Assembly: GCF_006088715.1 (NCBI RefSeq)
Contig: NZ_CP030771.1
Location: 6,343,501 to 6,407,500, forward strand
Length of the DNA: 64,000 nt
Origin: Streptomyces sp. YIM 121038
Lineage (GTDB): Bacteria; Actinomycetota; Actinomycetes; Streptomycetales; Streptomycetaceae
Reading direction: 5' to 3'
Under the pieces are notes generated by a model, which saw only the letters and a list, made by a program, of their open reading frames with translations, was not told where the DNA came from and ran no database searches. The position numbers and the translations under genes were made by a program. Of this stretch, positions 1-9,500 are shown piece by piece. Position 1 is the first letter of the stretch. Every line of letters begins with the position of its first letter.

Positions 1-1594
1 GGGCCGTGCACCGTCGGCGCGTACGGCACCGCGCCGATCCGCCCGAGCGCGGGCAGCAGGGTGCCGAACACATCGGCGGGCACGGTCAGCCGGAACCGGT
101 GCACCGGCTCGTGCACCCGCGTGCCCGCCGCCCGCAGCGCGGCCATGAGGACGAGCGGCGTCAGCCGGCGGAAGTCCCCGGCCGTGCTCGACATGCTCTT
201 GTCGAAGACCGCGTGCGCGTGGCTCTGCCGCGGCCATTACCCGCAGCGCGTCAGGGTGACGAGGCAGTCGGAGACCTCCCAGCCGTGCAGGCCCTGTCGC
301 AGCGTCTCCCGCACGGTCTCCTCGACCGCCGCGAAGAACGCGTACGGCATCGAGCCCAGCTCGACGCCGAGGCGGAACGCCACCCCGGACCCCGGCGGCG
401 AGGGCGCCACGCGCAGGCCCACCGTGGCGAGGAACGGATTGAGGTCCGTGTCGATGACCTCGACGTGCGTGCCGGTCCCGACGACCCGCTCCACGCACAG
501 CGCCGTGGTCGCGCGGAAGTCGACGCCGACGCCGAACTTCTCGGCGAGCGTGGTCTCGATGACCTCCTTCTGGACCTCGCCGTACAGCGATACGGAGACC
601 TCCTGGCGCAGCGGGTCCTGGCGCAGGCCGATCAGCGGGTCCTGCTCGGCGAGCCGGGTGAGCGCGGTGTGCAGCGCGCCCCTGTCGCCCGGGCGGCGCG
701 GCTCGACGACGGTCTCCAGGGTGGGCGGCGCGAAGTGCCGCCGCGGCGCGTGCCGTTCCGGTACGGCGCGCACCTCGCCGAGCACGTCCCCGATCCGTAC
801 GTCGCCGAGCCCCCACACCCGGGCGATCTGCCCGGCGACGGCGGCCTCGCGGCGCACGGCCGTGCCCTGCTCGAAGACGCCGACCGCGGTGACCTTGCCG
901 GGCTCCGCGCGGCCCCCGAAGGGCACCCGGTCGCGCACGCGCAGCGTGCCGGAGTACAGGCGCGTGTACGCCACCTTCTCGCCCGCGGCGCCGCGCTCGA
1001 CCTTGAAGACGGTGCCCGCGAGCGGCCCCTCCGGGCTGCCGGTGGCCCGGGGCAGCAGTTCCTTGACGGCGTCCGTCAGCGCGTCGAGGCCGGTGCCCGT
1101 GATGGCCGAGCCGAAGAGCACCGGGTGCGCCTCGGCCCGCCGCGTCTGCTCCGCCAGGGCCGCGCGCAGCCGCGCGTACGTGAGAGTGGCGTGGTCGTCC
1201 ACGACGTACGCGGCGAGCAGCGCGTCGTCCCGCTCGGCGAGCGACTCGGCGAGCAGGGCGCGGAAGCGGGCGTCCTCGGGCGCGTGGCGGACGGCGCGCG
1301 CGCCCCGCGTACCGGGGGAGTGGACCGTGCCCAGGGCGACGGCGGCCGGGGTCAGTTTCCGGCCGATCTCGGCGCGTACGCGCTCGATGTCGGCACCCCG
1401 GCGGACTTGATGGTGATCCCGCGCCGCCGCTCCAGGGCGAGCGAGTCGGTGAGGGTGCTGCCGTCGTCGACGCTGCCGAGCTCGTCGACGACACCGGCGG
1501 CGTGCAGGAGCCGCTCGGTCAGGCTGGTCTTACCGGCGTCTACGTGCGCCAGGATCCCCAAGTTCAGCAAGGGTGAAGGGGTGTGCGACGGCAC
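1..1594 (-). pseudogene. Ribosomal-protection tetracycline resistance GTPase (Tet/Otr(A) type), decayed
   Basis: The reading begins at 1594 with an EF-G-like G1 motif ([15 protein letters not shown]) and the switch-I segment [11 protein letters not shown], as in Otr(A)/Tet ribosomal protection proteins that release tetracycline from the ribosome. Near 1400 the sequence jumps directly to the part that normally follows NKID ([22 protein letters not shown]). About 70-75 codons carrying DTPGH and NKID are missing, and the frame changes; the first frame stops at 1352. The second frame continues through domains II-IV (EVQKEVIETTLAEKFGV) to a TAA at 237-239, but homologous sequence (WPRQSHAHAVFDKSMSS, then RRLTPLVLMAALR) continues in frame past it to the window edge. 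The GTPase cannot function as written. Family comparison is from memory; the left end lies outside the window. It is separated from sodN by a hairpin. Confidence 0.85.
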
Positions 1595-1756
1595 AGGGCG
1601 TCATGTCCTCGTGATGGGGGGCGATTCCTTTCCGGCGGGACATGGACGTCTGGCGCATCTGAGGTCTCCTGGTCGGGGAGGTACGGGCGGGACACGACCA
1701 GCGCAGCAGGGGGCGCGGCGGCGGAGCAACCGATTTCCGCGGCCGCGGCATGGCGA

Positions 1757-1790
1757 AGGGGCCCGGCCGGATCGCTCCTGCCGGGCCCCT
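1757..1790. terminator. Hairpin terminator downstream of sodN
   Basis: Perfect 11-bp arms (AGGGGCCCGGC at 1757-1767 and its complement at 1780-1790) enclose a 12-nt loop, 23 nt past the sodN stop and before the decayed GTPase gene. There is no U tract, which is normal for Streptomyces. Confidence 0.7.
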
Positions 1791-1812
1791 CCACGTGTGA
1801 ACCGCCCTGGGA

Positions 1813-2208
1813 TCAGGCCTTCTTGGTCTCCCAGAAGATGCGGTCGATCTCGGCGATGAGCTCCAGGGCCTTCTCGCCGGTCTTCGGGTCCGTCGACGCC
1901 TTGGCGGCCGACAGGGCCTTCAGGGTGTCGTTGACCAGCACGTGCAGCTGCGGGTACTTCTCGAAGTGCGGCGGCTTGAAGTAGTCGCTCCACAGCACCG
2001 AGACGTGGTGCTTGGCGAGCTCGGCGCGCTGCTCCTTGATGACCGTCGCGCGGGCCTGGAAGTGCGCGTCGTCGTTCGCGGCCATCTTCTCCTGGACGGC
2101 CTTGACCGACTCCGCCTCGATGCGGGCCTGGGCGGGGTCGTACACGCCGCAAGGCAGGTCACAGTGGGCGCTGGCCTTGACCTTGGGGGCAAACAGGCGG
2201 GAAAGCAT
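1813..2208 (-). CDS. sodN: Nickel superoxide dismutase precursor
   Basis: Converts superoxide to peroxide and oxygen in the cytoplasm using nickel. The 131-aa protein starts with a 14-residue leader (MLSRLFAPKVKASA) that must be removed to expose His15 of the nickel hook HCDLPCGVYDP (residues 15-25). The N-terminal amine, His and both Cys are the known ligands. The rest is the usual four-helix bundle and length matches the family. An AAGGA ribosome site sits 7 nt before the ATG. The maturation peptidase gene is divergent, 143 bp away. In the family, expression follows nickel supply through Nur; I did not find a convincing Nur box. Confidence 0.97.
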   Translation of the reverse strand: MLSRLFAPKVKASAHCDLPCGVYDPAQARIEAESVKAVQEKMAANDDAHFQARATVIKEQRAELAKHHVSVLWSDYFKPPHFEKYPQLHVLVNDTLKALSAAKASTDPKTGEKALELIAEIDRIFWETKKA

Positions 2209-2351
2209 TCAGCTGTCCTTCCTCGTGATCGTCTTCTCAGGTGGGACATTACTCCGTGAGAGACGCGTTTTCGCGAGTGCCCCCATGGGCTTAGGACAAA
2301 AGTCCAGGGTCACACTGGAACTGGTGGAGGATGGGACCGGGAGGTTGTCTG

Positions 2352-2813
2352 ATGCCGGAAATGACGGCAGACGGGCGGGAGACACGCGTGCCGTTCCAGT
2401 TGATCGAGGTCGACGGACCGTCGATGGTGCCCACGCTGAATCCGGGGGACTGGATGCTGGTGCAGCACGGCGCGCGGGTGCGGCCCGGCGACGTGGTGAT
2501 CCTGCGGCATCCGCTGCAGCAGGACCTGTTGGTGGTCAAGCGCGCGGTCGAGCGGCGGGACGGCGGCTGGTGGGTGCTCGGCGACAACCCGTACAACACG
2601 GGCGGCGACAGCAACGTCTACGGAGTGGTGCCGGAGGACCTGGTGCTCGCCCGGGTGCGGGGGCGCTTCCGGCCGCTCGGCAGGTTCCGCGAGGAGCGTG
2701 AGGCGCTGGGGCGGCGTCAGCTCTCCCTGACGGCGCTGGTCTCCTGGACCTTCTCCGCCGTGCGTCCCGTGCTCGCCGACCGCTCGCTCTCCAGGCGCTT
2801 GCGCGCGCGGTAG
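2352..2813 (+). CDS. sodX: Ni-SOD maturation peptidase, signal-peptidase (S26) family
   Basis: Processes the SodN leader so that His15 can bind nickel. The 153-aa protein has the S26 Ser/Lys pair: Ser24 in VDGPSMVPTL and Lys63 in LLVVKRAV, followed by the family box LGDNPYNTGGDS. Unlike ordinary signal peptidases it has no N-terminal membrane segment, consistent with a cytoplasmic substrate. The ATG at 2352 follows GGGAGG by 7 nt; an upstream in-frame ATG at 2331 has a poorer site. Paired divergently with sodN, its expected substrate. The last 97 bp overlap the 3' end of the opposing CGNR gene. Confidence 0.9.
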   Translation: MPEMTADGRETRVPFQLIEVDGPSMVPTLNPGDWMLVQHGARVRPGDVVILRHPLQQDLLVVKRAVERRDGGWWVLGDNPYNTGGDSNVYGVVPEDLVLARVRGRFRPLGRFREEREALGRRQLSLTALVSWTFSAVRPVLADRSLSRRLRAR

Positions 2814-3346
2814 GCCGCCACGTTCGCACGGGTCGCGCAGCGGTCGGAGCAGTAGCGCCGGGAGCGGTTCGTCGAGGTGTCCAGATAGGCGTTGCGGCAC
2901 GGCGCCGCCTCGCACAGGCCGAGCCGGTCCACGCCGTGCTCGGTGAGGTGGAAGGCGAGGCCCATGGCCGCGATCGCCGCGTACCCGGCGGTGACGTTCG
3001 ACGGGTGGTCGGCCAGGTGCATGTGCCACAGCGGACGCCCGTCGTCGTCGCGGTAGTCGTGGCCGGAGATCTGCGGACTCACCGGGAACTCCAGGAGCAG
3101 GGAGTTCAGCAGGTCCACGGCGAGGGTCTCGTCGCCGCCGTCCGCCGCCTCGAAGACCGACCTGAGCCGTGCCCGCACCGAGCGGAAGCGCGTCACGTCC
3201 GAGTCCGTGGCGCGCCGGGCCGCCTGCTGGTTGGCCCCGAACAGCTCGCGGACCGCCTCGACCGACGTCAGCGTGTCCTTATTGCGCGCCGGCTCCTCGG
3301 TGTTGACCAGACGTACGGCGTAGTCCGAGTAATAGGCCAGTTCCAC
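2717..3346 (-). CDS. ABATE/CGNR zinc-finger domain protein (putative stress regulator)
   Basis: A 209-aa protein with an N-terminal ABATE-type domain (residues about 1-140) and a C-terminal CGNR zinc finger: LCEAAPCRNAYLDTS then RRYCSDRCATRANVAAYR gives a C-x5-C and C-x3-C ligand set. CGNR proteins are predicted DNA-binding regulators; target and ligand are unknown. GTG start with AAGGA 6 nt upstream. The final 97 bp are antisense to the end of sodX, so the two convergent messages would share a complementary 3' end. The hydrophilic tail after the finger lies wholly in this overlap. Confidence 0.85.
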   Translation of the reverse strand: MELAYYSDYAVRLVNTEEPARNKDTLTSVEAVRELFGANQQAARRATDSDVTRFRSVRARLRSVFEAADGGDETLAVDLLNSLLLEFPVSPQISGHDYRDDDGRPLWHMHLADHPSNVTAGYAAIAAMGLAFHLTEHGVDRLGLCEAAPCRNAYLDTSTNRSRRYCSDRCATRANVAAYRARKRLESERSASTGRTAEKVQETSAVRES

Positions 3347-3463
3347 TTGTAGTCCTTACCGGGGCGGGCTATCTTCGTCTGCGGGCGTGGTAACAGTCGA
3401 TGTTCTATCGCGGGTGTTACCTGTCGAGGTTAATCGAGGGTAGTACGGGACGGAGGGCTTCCG

Positions 3464-4237
3464 GTGACGGAAACGGCTAGCGGTACGGGATTCGGAACCG
3501 ACTGGCGTGCCTGGCAGGACAGCTGGGACCGGCAGCAGGAGTGGTACATGCCGGACCGCGAGGAGCGGTTCCGCGTCATGCTCGACATGGTCGAGGCCCT
3601 GGTCGGCCGCGCGCCCCGCGTCCTGGACCTCGCGTGCGGGACGGGCACCATCACGGCCCGGCTCCTGGCCAGGTTCCCCGGGGCCACCAGCGTCGGCGTC
3701 GACCTCGACCCGGCCCTGCTCGCCATCGCCGAGGGCACCTTCGCGGGTGACGACCGGGTCACCTTCGTGACCGCGGACCTGAAGGACCCGGACTGGGCCG
3801 CGCAGCTGCCGCACGACTCCTACGACGCCGTGCTCACCGCCACCGCCCTGCACTGGCTGTACAGCGAGCCGCTGGCCGCGCTGTACCACCGGCTCGGCGG
3901 GCTCGTCCGCGACGGCGGCGTCTTCCTCAACGCCGACCACATGCCCGACCCGACGACGCCGCGCCTCAACGCCGCCGACCGCGAGCAGCGCCACGCCCGC
4001 CAGGCCGAGGCCCGGGCCGCGGGCGTCCTCGACTGGGCGGACTGGTGGGCGATCGCCGCGCAGGACCCGGTGCTCGCGGGGCCCACGGCCAAGCGCTTCG
4101 AGATCTACGGCGAGCACGCGGACGGCGACACCCCGCCCGCCGAGTGGCACGCCCGCACCCTGCGCGAGGCGGGCTTCGCGGAGGCCCGCACGGTGTGGTC
4201 GTCGCCGTCGGACGCGATGGTCCTAGGCCTGAAGTAG
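3464..4237 (+). CDS. Class I SAM-dependent methyltransferase
   Basis: A 257-aa cytoplasmic methyltransferase. The SAM-binding motif I is VLDLACGTGTITARLL (about residues 49-64), followed by an acidic motif II GVDLDPALL and a motif III around FVTADLKDPDW. The GTG start is preceded by GGAGGG at 6 nt. The substrate cannot be read from sequence. It is divergent from the CGNR gene (117 bp between them) and convergent with the amino-acid transporter, from which a 20-bp-stem hairpin separates it. Confidence 0.88.
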   Translation: MTETASGTGFGTDWRAWQDSWDRQQEWYMPDREERFRVMLDMVEALVGRAPRVLDLACGTGTITARLLARFPGATSVGVDLDPALLAIAEGTFAGDDRVTFVTADLKDPDWAAQLPHDSYDAVLTATALHWLYSEPLAALYHRLGGLVRDGGVFLNADHMPDPTTPRLNAADREQRHARQAEARAAGVLDWADWWAIAAQDPVLAGPTAKRFEIYGEHADGDTPPAEWHARTLREAGFAEARTVWSSPSDAMVLGLK

Positions 4238-4257
4238 GGACTTCCGCGCGTCCGGCA

Positions 4258-4301
4258 GGAAGGGGCGGTCCGGATCCCGAAGGATCCGGACCGCCCCTTC
4301 C
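4258..4301. terminator. Bidirectional terminator
   Basis: Perfect 20-bp inverted repeat (4258-4277 and 4282-4301) with a CGAA tetraloop, lying between two convergent genes that end at 4237 and 4325. It can serve both strands. Confidence 0.9.
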
Positions 4302-4324
4302 GCGATTGCGGCACCCCGCGAGGG

Positions 4325-5085
<761 letters not shown>

Positions 5086-5086
<1 letters not shown>

Positions 5087-6030
5087 CAGCGCACTCCCGA
5101 ACGGTTGCCCAGCGACACCATGTTCGCCTTGATCTTCTGCCAGGGGGTGTCCGGCAGGCTGCGCGAGGAGCCGCGCGCGTAGTACCGCTCCAGGTAGAAC
5201 TGGCCGACGCTGAGGATCGACGTCATGATCAGGTACCAGGTGGCGGCGAGGAGCAGGGCCTCGACCGTGGCGCCCGACGAGGTGCCGATGTCCTGGGCGT
5301 AGCGCAGGAGTTCGTAGTACTGGACGGCCGCCACGAGGGAGGTCGTCTTCAGCATGTTGATGACCTCGTTGCCCGTCGGCGGGACGATCACGCGCATCGC
5401 CTGCGGGATGATGATGCGCCGCAGCGTCTTGCCGTGGCTCATGCCGAGCGCCTGCGAGGCCTCCGTCTGGCCCTCGTCGACCGAGAGCAGACCGGCGCGG
5501 CAGATCTCCGCCATGTACGCGGCCTCGTTCAGACCGAGGCCGAGCAGCGCCGTCAGGAACGGCGTCATGAAGTCCGACCACTCGTCCTGGTAGATCGGCC
5601 CGAGGTTGATGTACTCGAAGACGAAGCCCAGGTTGAACCAGACGAAGAGCTGGACCAGGACCGGCGTGCCCCGGAAGAACCAGATGTAGAACCACGCGAT
5701 CGACGAGGTCACCGGGTTCTTCGACAGGCGCATCACCGACAGGAGCACACCGCCCACGACGCCGATGAGCATCGAGAGGACCGTGAGGACCAGGGTCTCG
5801 CGGACACCCTTGAGGATGCGCTCGTCGAAGAAGTTGTCGGGGATGGCGTCCCAGTTGATGTCGCCCTGGGAGAAGGCGTAGATGATCGCGCCGAGTACGC
5901 CGAGGGCGAGCACGCCGGCTACGTAGCGGCCGTAGTGCCGCACCGGGACGGCCTTGATGGCCTCCGGCGCGGAGCGTGGCGGCTCGTCCTTGGGGCCGGG
6001 CGAGCCCGACTTGGTGATGTCCGTTGTCAC
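5086..6030 (-). CDS. Amino-acid ABC transporter permease (HisM/GlnP family)
   Basis: A 314-aa inner-membrane permease with about six membrane segments and the His/Glu/Gln family signature. The EAA loop reads [19 protein letters not shown] then [20 protein letters not shown], which contacts the ATPase. The N-terminal 35 residues are a hydrophilic extension. It is the only permease gene here, so the complex would use a homodimer; many glutamate systems use two different permeases. Its stop overlaps the ATPase start by one base. Confidence 0.94.
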
Positions 6031-6360
6031 GGGTGGTGCCTTTCAGCGACGAGGTGTGACGAGGGGTGCGGCAGGGTGCGCGCCTGCCGCGGGCCTTCGG
6101 TGGCTTCCGCCCTTCGGTGGCTGCGGGCCCGCCGCGGCTTCGGCCCGGCGCGGGCCTTCGACGGCCGCGCGGCCGCCGAAGGCCGGTGTTCCGCCGTCGG
6201 CGTGCCGGTGGCCTAGGGTCCGCTTCGCGGGCTTCCGGTGGCTTCCGTCGGTCTTGCGGTGGCCCGGGCCCGGCGACCGGTGGTCGCCGCGCCCGGCGGG
6301 CGGGGGCCTGCCGCGGGGGCCGCGGCCGTCGACGGGCCGCGGCGGGCGGTCAGGCGCCGC
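6031..6360. other. GC-rich spacer inside the transporter cluster
   Basis: 330 bp between permease and binding-protein genes. It holds repeated Pro/Ala-codon-like blocks (CCTTCGGTGGCTTCCG and relatives recur between 6090 and 6250) and long GC-rich palindromic patches. No gene is supported. Such a spacer could hold an attenuating hairpin lowering permease/ATPase expression relative to the binding protein; this is inference. Confidence 0.5.
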
Positions 6361-7326
6361 TCACTTGCCGCCGTTGACCTTGGCTTCCTTGACCGCGCCG
6401 GCCTCGACGCCCCACTCCTTGATGATCTTCTCGTACTGGCCGTTCGCGATGATCGCGCCGAGCGCGGCCTTGATCGCGTCGCGCAGCTTGGTGTTGTCCT
6501 TGGAGACCGCGATGCCGTACGGGGCCGCCTCCACCTGCTCGCCCACGAGCTGGAAGTCCTTGCCGCCGCCGGAGGTCTTCACCGCGTACGCCGCGACCGG
6601 GAAGTCCGAGGAGCCCGCGTCCGCGCCGCCCGAGCGCAGCCGGGTCTGGGCCTGCTGGTCGTTGTCGAAGGACTCGATGGAGATCTTCTTGCCGCCCTTG
6701 CACTTCTTCGACTCGGCCTTGGCCATGTCGTGCGAGACGGTGCCGCGCTGGACCACGATCTTCTTGCCGCAGAGGTCGGACCAGGTCTTGATGCCCTGGT
6801 CCTCGCCCTTCTTGGTGTAGATCGAGACGCCCGCGATGAAGTAGTCGACGAAGTCGACGCCCTTGCCGACCTTCTTGCCGGTCTCCTCGTCGACGCCCTC
6901 CTGGCGGTTCTTGGTGTCCGTCATCGCCGACATCGCGATGTCGTAGCGCTTGGAGCGCAGACCGCCCAGGAGCGTGTCGAAGGTGCCGTTGTCGAACTGG
7001 AACTCCACGCCGAGCTGCTTGCCCATGGCCTCGGCGATGTCGGGGTCGATGCCGACCGTGTCGCCGTTCTTGTCCTTGAACTCGACCGGCGGGTAGGCGA
7101 TGTCGGAGCCGACCTTGATGACGCCCTTGTTGCGGACGCTCGCGGGGAGCATGTCGGACAGCGGCGCGTCGACGACCTTCTTGCCGCCGTCGCCCTTCTT
7201 GTTGTCCCGCTGGTCGCCGCATCCCGTCAGGAGCAGCGAGCCGGCGACCGCGATCGCGCCGACAGCGACGATCCGGGACTTCGCGGACTTCGCGGCGGTC
7301 GTGCGACAAGTGGTGCTTGCGGTCAT
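6361..7326 (-). CDS. Amino-acid ABC transporter substrate-binding lipoprotein
   Basis: A 321-aa extracellular solute-binding protein, family 3. The lipoprotein signal ends in AGSLLLTGC, so the Cys is lipidated. The mature domain has the typical GVIKVGSDIAYPPVEFKDKNG opening split by the known fold, DPDIAEAMGKQLGVEF and LRSKRYDIAMSAMTDT. The ATG at 7326 has GGAGGA about 6 nt upstream; a longer in-frame reading to 7491 lacks a ribosome site and would bury the signal peptide. It is first in the operon and captures the amino acid outside the membrane. Confidence 0.95.
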   Translation of the reverse strand: MTASTTCRTTAAKSAKSRIVAVGAIAVAGSLLLTGCGDQRDNKKGDGGKKVVDAPLSDMLPASVRNKGVIKVGSDIAYPPVEFKDKNGDTVGIDPDIAEAMGKQLGVEFQFDNGTFDTLLGGLRSKRYDIAMSAMTDTKNRQEGVDEETGKKVGKGVDFVDYFIAGVSIYTKKGEDQGIKTWSDLCGKKIVVQRGTVSHDMAKAESKKCKGGKKISIESFDNDQQAQTRLRSGGADAGSSDFPVAAYAVKTSGGGKDFQLVGEQVEAAPYGIAVSKDNTKLRDAIKAALGAIIANGQYEKIIKEWGVEAGAVKEAKVNGGK

Positions 7327-7912
7327 AGGGGTCCTCCGGCGGATGGGGAGTAGCCATGGGTCTGACATGGGGTCGTGCACACACCTTCGGGCGTCGCGAC
7401 CTCGTGTGATGGTGCATCTTGCCATTCGGACCGTCCGATTCTGGGGGCCGGAGATGTCAAAATCGGATAACGGGTGATCCGGCGACCACAACGGGCCGCT
7501 ACGCCTTGCTCATTGACGTGGTGGGGCGAAGCGGTGACAACCACGGGATAACCACCCAATCTCGCTATGCGGACCCGCCGAACGGACCTTTGTGTCATAG
7601 AGGGATGAATCCCTGACCTCCGCGTGCCCGTCCCGGGCCGGAAACCCGCCGTTCACATGGGGCTGCGACAGATATGGCTCGTCGGCGGCGGGAGGCATCC
7701 GGTAGAAAAGACGGTTACACCCCTCATCCGGGGCCAGGGCGCGTGTGCGGCGCGCCCGCGCGTCCGTTACGTACCTCCCGTACCGCTTCGCCGACAGGCG
7801 GAGGGTCGCGGGCCGCGAGGCCCGGGGCCTCAGCGCGGACGCGGTTCCCGCCCCACTTCTCCACCAGGAAGTGGTCCACCCTCAACCATGAACACTTAAG
7901 GGGTCAGACACA
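7327..7912. other. Divergent control region, importer / malic enzyme
   Basis: 586 bp without a credible gene between two divergent genes. It should carry both promoters. A consensus-like TTGACA lies on the minus strand near 7451-7456, but I could not find a well-spaced -10 partner. The half next to the malic enzyme is GC-rich without strong repeats. Confidence 0.5.
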
Positions 7913-9133
7913 GTGGCAGCGGAGATCGTCAATCCTCGCAGCGACAGCGGTACGAGTACCGGTCACGAAGGCGCCGACGAGCCCTTCGATCCGGCCTTCG
8001 CCCTGCATCGCGGCGGCAAGATGGCCGTGCAGGCAACCGTCCCGGTGCGGAACAAGGACGACCTGTCCCTCGCGTACACGCCCGGCGTGGCGAAGGTGTG
8101 CAGCGCCATCGCGGAACAGCCGGAGCTCGTCCACGACTACACCTGGAAGTCGAACGTCGTCGCCGTCGTCACCGACGGCACGGCCGTGCTCGGCCTCGGG
8201 GACATCGGGGCGGAGGCCTCCCTTCCGGTGATGGAGGGCAAGGCCATCCTCTTCAAGCAGTTCGGCGGCGTCGACGCCGTGCCGATCGCCCTCGGCACCA
8301 CCGACACGGACGAGATCATCGAGACCGTGGTGCGGCTCGCCCCCTCCTTCGGCGGGGTGAACCTGGAGGACATCTCCGCGCCGCGCTGCTTCGAGATCGA
8401 GCGGCGCCTCCAGGAGCGGCTCGACATCCCGGTCTTCCACGACGACCAGCACGGCACGGCGGTCGTCACCCTCGCCGCGCTGCGCAACGCGGCGCGGCTC
8501 ACCGACCGGACGCTCGGCGACCTGCGCGCCGTGATCTCGGGCGCGGGCGCGGCGGGCGTCGCCATCGCGAAGTTCCTCCTCGAGGCCGGGCTCGGCGACG
8601 TCGCGGTCGCTGACCGCAAGGGCATCGTCAGCCGGGACCGGGACGACCTCACCCCGGTCAAGCGGGAGCTCGCGGAGCTCACGAACAAGGCGGGCCTGAG
8701 CGGCTCCCTGGAGAGCGCGCTCGCCGGTGCGGACGTGTTCATCGGCGTGTCCGGCGGTACGGTCCCCGAGGCCGCGGTGGCCTCGATGGCGCCGAACTCG
8801 TTCGTGTTCGCCATGGCCAACCCGAACCCCGAGGTGCACCCGGACGTCGCCCACAAGTACGCCGCCGTGGTGGCGACGGGCCGTTCGGACTACCCGAACC
8901 AGATCAACAACGTCCTCGCCTTCCCCGGCATCTTCGCGGGCGCGCTCCAGGTGCGGGCCTCCCGGATCACCGAGGGCATGAAGATCGCGGCCGCGGACGC
9001 GCTCGCCGACGTGGTCGGGGACGAGCTCTCCGCCGCGTATGTGATCCCGTCCCCGTTCGACGAGCGGGTGGCGCCCGCGGTCACCGCGGCGGTCGCCGCG
9101 GCGGCCCGGGCCGAAGGGGTCGCCCGGCGCTGA
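7913..9133 (+). CDS. Malic enzyme (NAD(P)-dependent, oxaloacetate-decarboxylating)
   Basis: Oxidatively decarboxylates malate to pyruvate, giving NAD(P)H for anaplerosis or lipid synthesis. The 406-aa protein is the short bacterial form without the phosphotransacetylase domain. Landmarks are SLAYTPGVAKVC, the metal-binding PVFHDDQHGTAVV and the nucleotide-binding VISGAGAAGVAIAKFLLEAG, then NPNPEV and SDYPNQINNVLAFPG. GTG start at 7913. It stands alone. Cofactor preference cannot be settled from sequence by eye. Confidence 0.95.
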   Translation: MAAEIVNPRSDSGTSTGHEGADEPFDPAFALHRGGKMAVQATVPVRNKDDLSLAYTPGVAKVCSAIAEQPELVHDYTWKSNVVAVVTDGTAVLGLGDIGAEASLPVMEGKAILFKQFGGVDAVPIALGTTDTDEIIETVVRLAPSFGGVNLEDISAPRCFEIERRLQERLDIPVFHDDQHGTAVVTLAALRNAARLTDRTLGDLRAVISGAGAAGVAIAKFLLEAGLGDVAVADRKGIVSRDRDDLTPVKRELAELTNKAGLSGSLESALAGADVFIGVSGGTVPEAAVASMAPNSFVFAMANPNPEVHPDVAHKYAAVVATGRSDYPNQINNVLAFPGIFAGALQVRASRITEGMKIAAADALADVVGDELSAAYVIPSPFDERVAPAVTAAVAAAARAEGVARR

Positions 9134-9500
9134 CGCCCCTTGGCCCCACCTCGCTCGGCGGGGTGGGGCTTCGCGCTTTCCGGCCGCGGGCCGCGGGTGC
9201 GGTGCCTTGTGCGGGGTGCGGCTGTCGCGGGGGCCGGGGTGTGGCGCGGGCTCCGGAGGCCGGGGCGCGGTGTGGGCCCGGGGGCCGGGACTGGGGGCCG
9301 GGAGTGGGGTCTCTGGAGGCTGGGGGTGCGGCGCGGAGCCCGGGGCGTGGCGTGGGTACGGAGGCCGGGGTGCGGGGCCGGGGGTGCGGGGCCGGGGGTG
9401 CGGCGTTGGTCCGGGGACCGGGTGTGGTCGGGGTGGGCGCGGTGTGGGTCACACCCGTGGGCCGTTCCCAAGGTCCGGGGGCCGGACTACGGTCGGCGCC
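9134..9500 (+). repeat. G-run-rich degenerate repeat spacer
   Basis: 367 bp between genes in which the plus strand is dominated by runs of 3-5 G. Units such as GGGGCCGGGGGTGC recur (clearest at 9366-9404). Frames are open through it but the composition is not coding-like. The regular G runs could form G-quadruplexes in the nontemplate strand just before the dehydrogenase gene. Confidence 0.6.
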
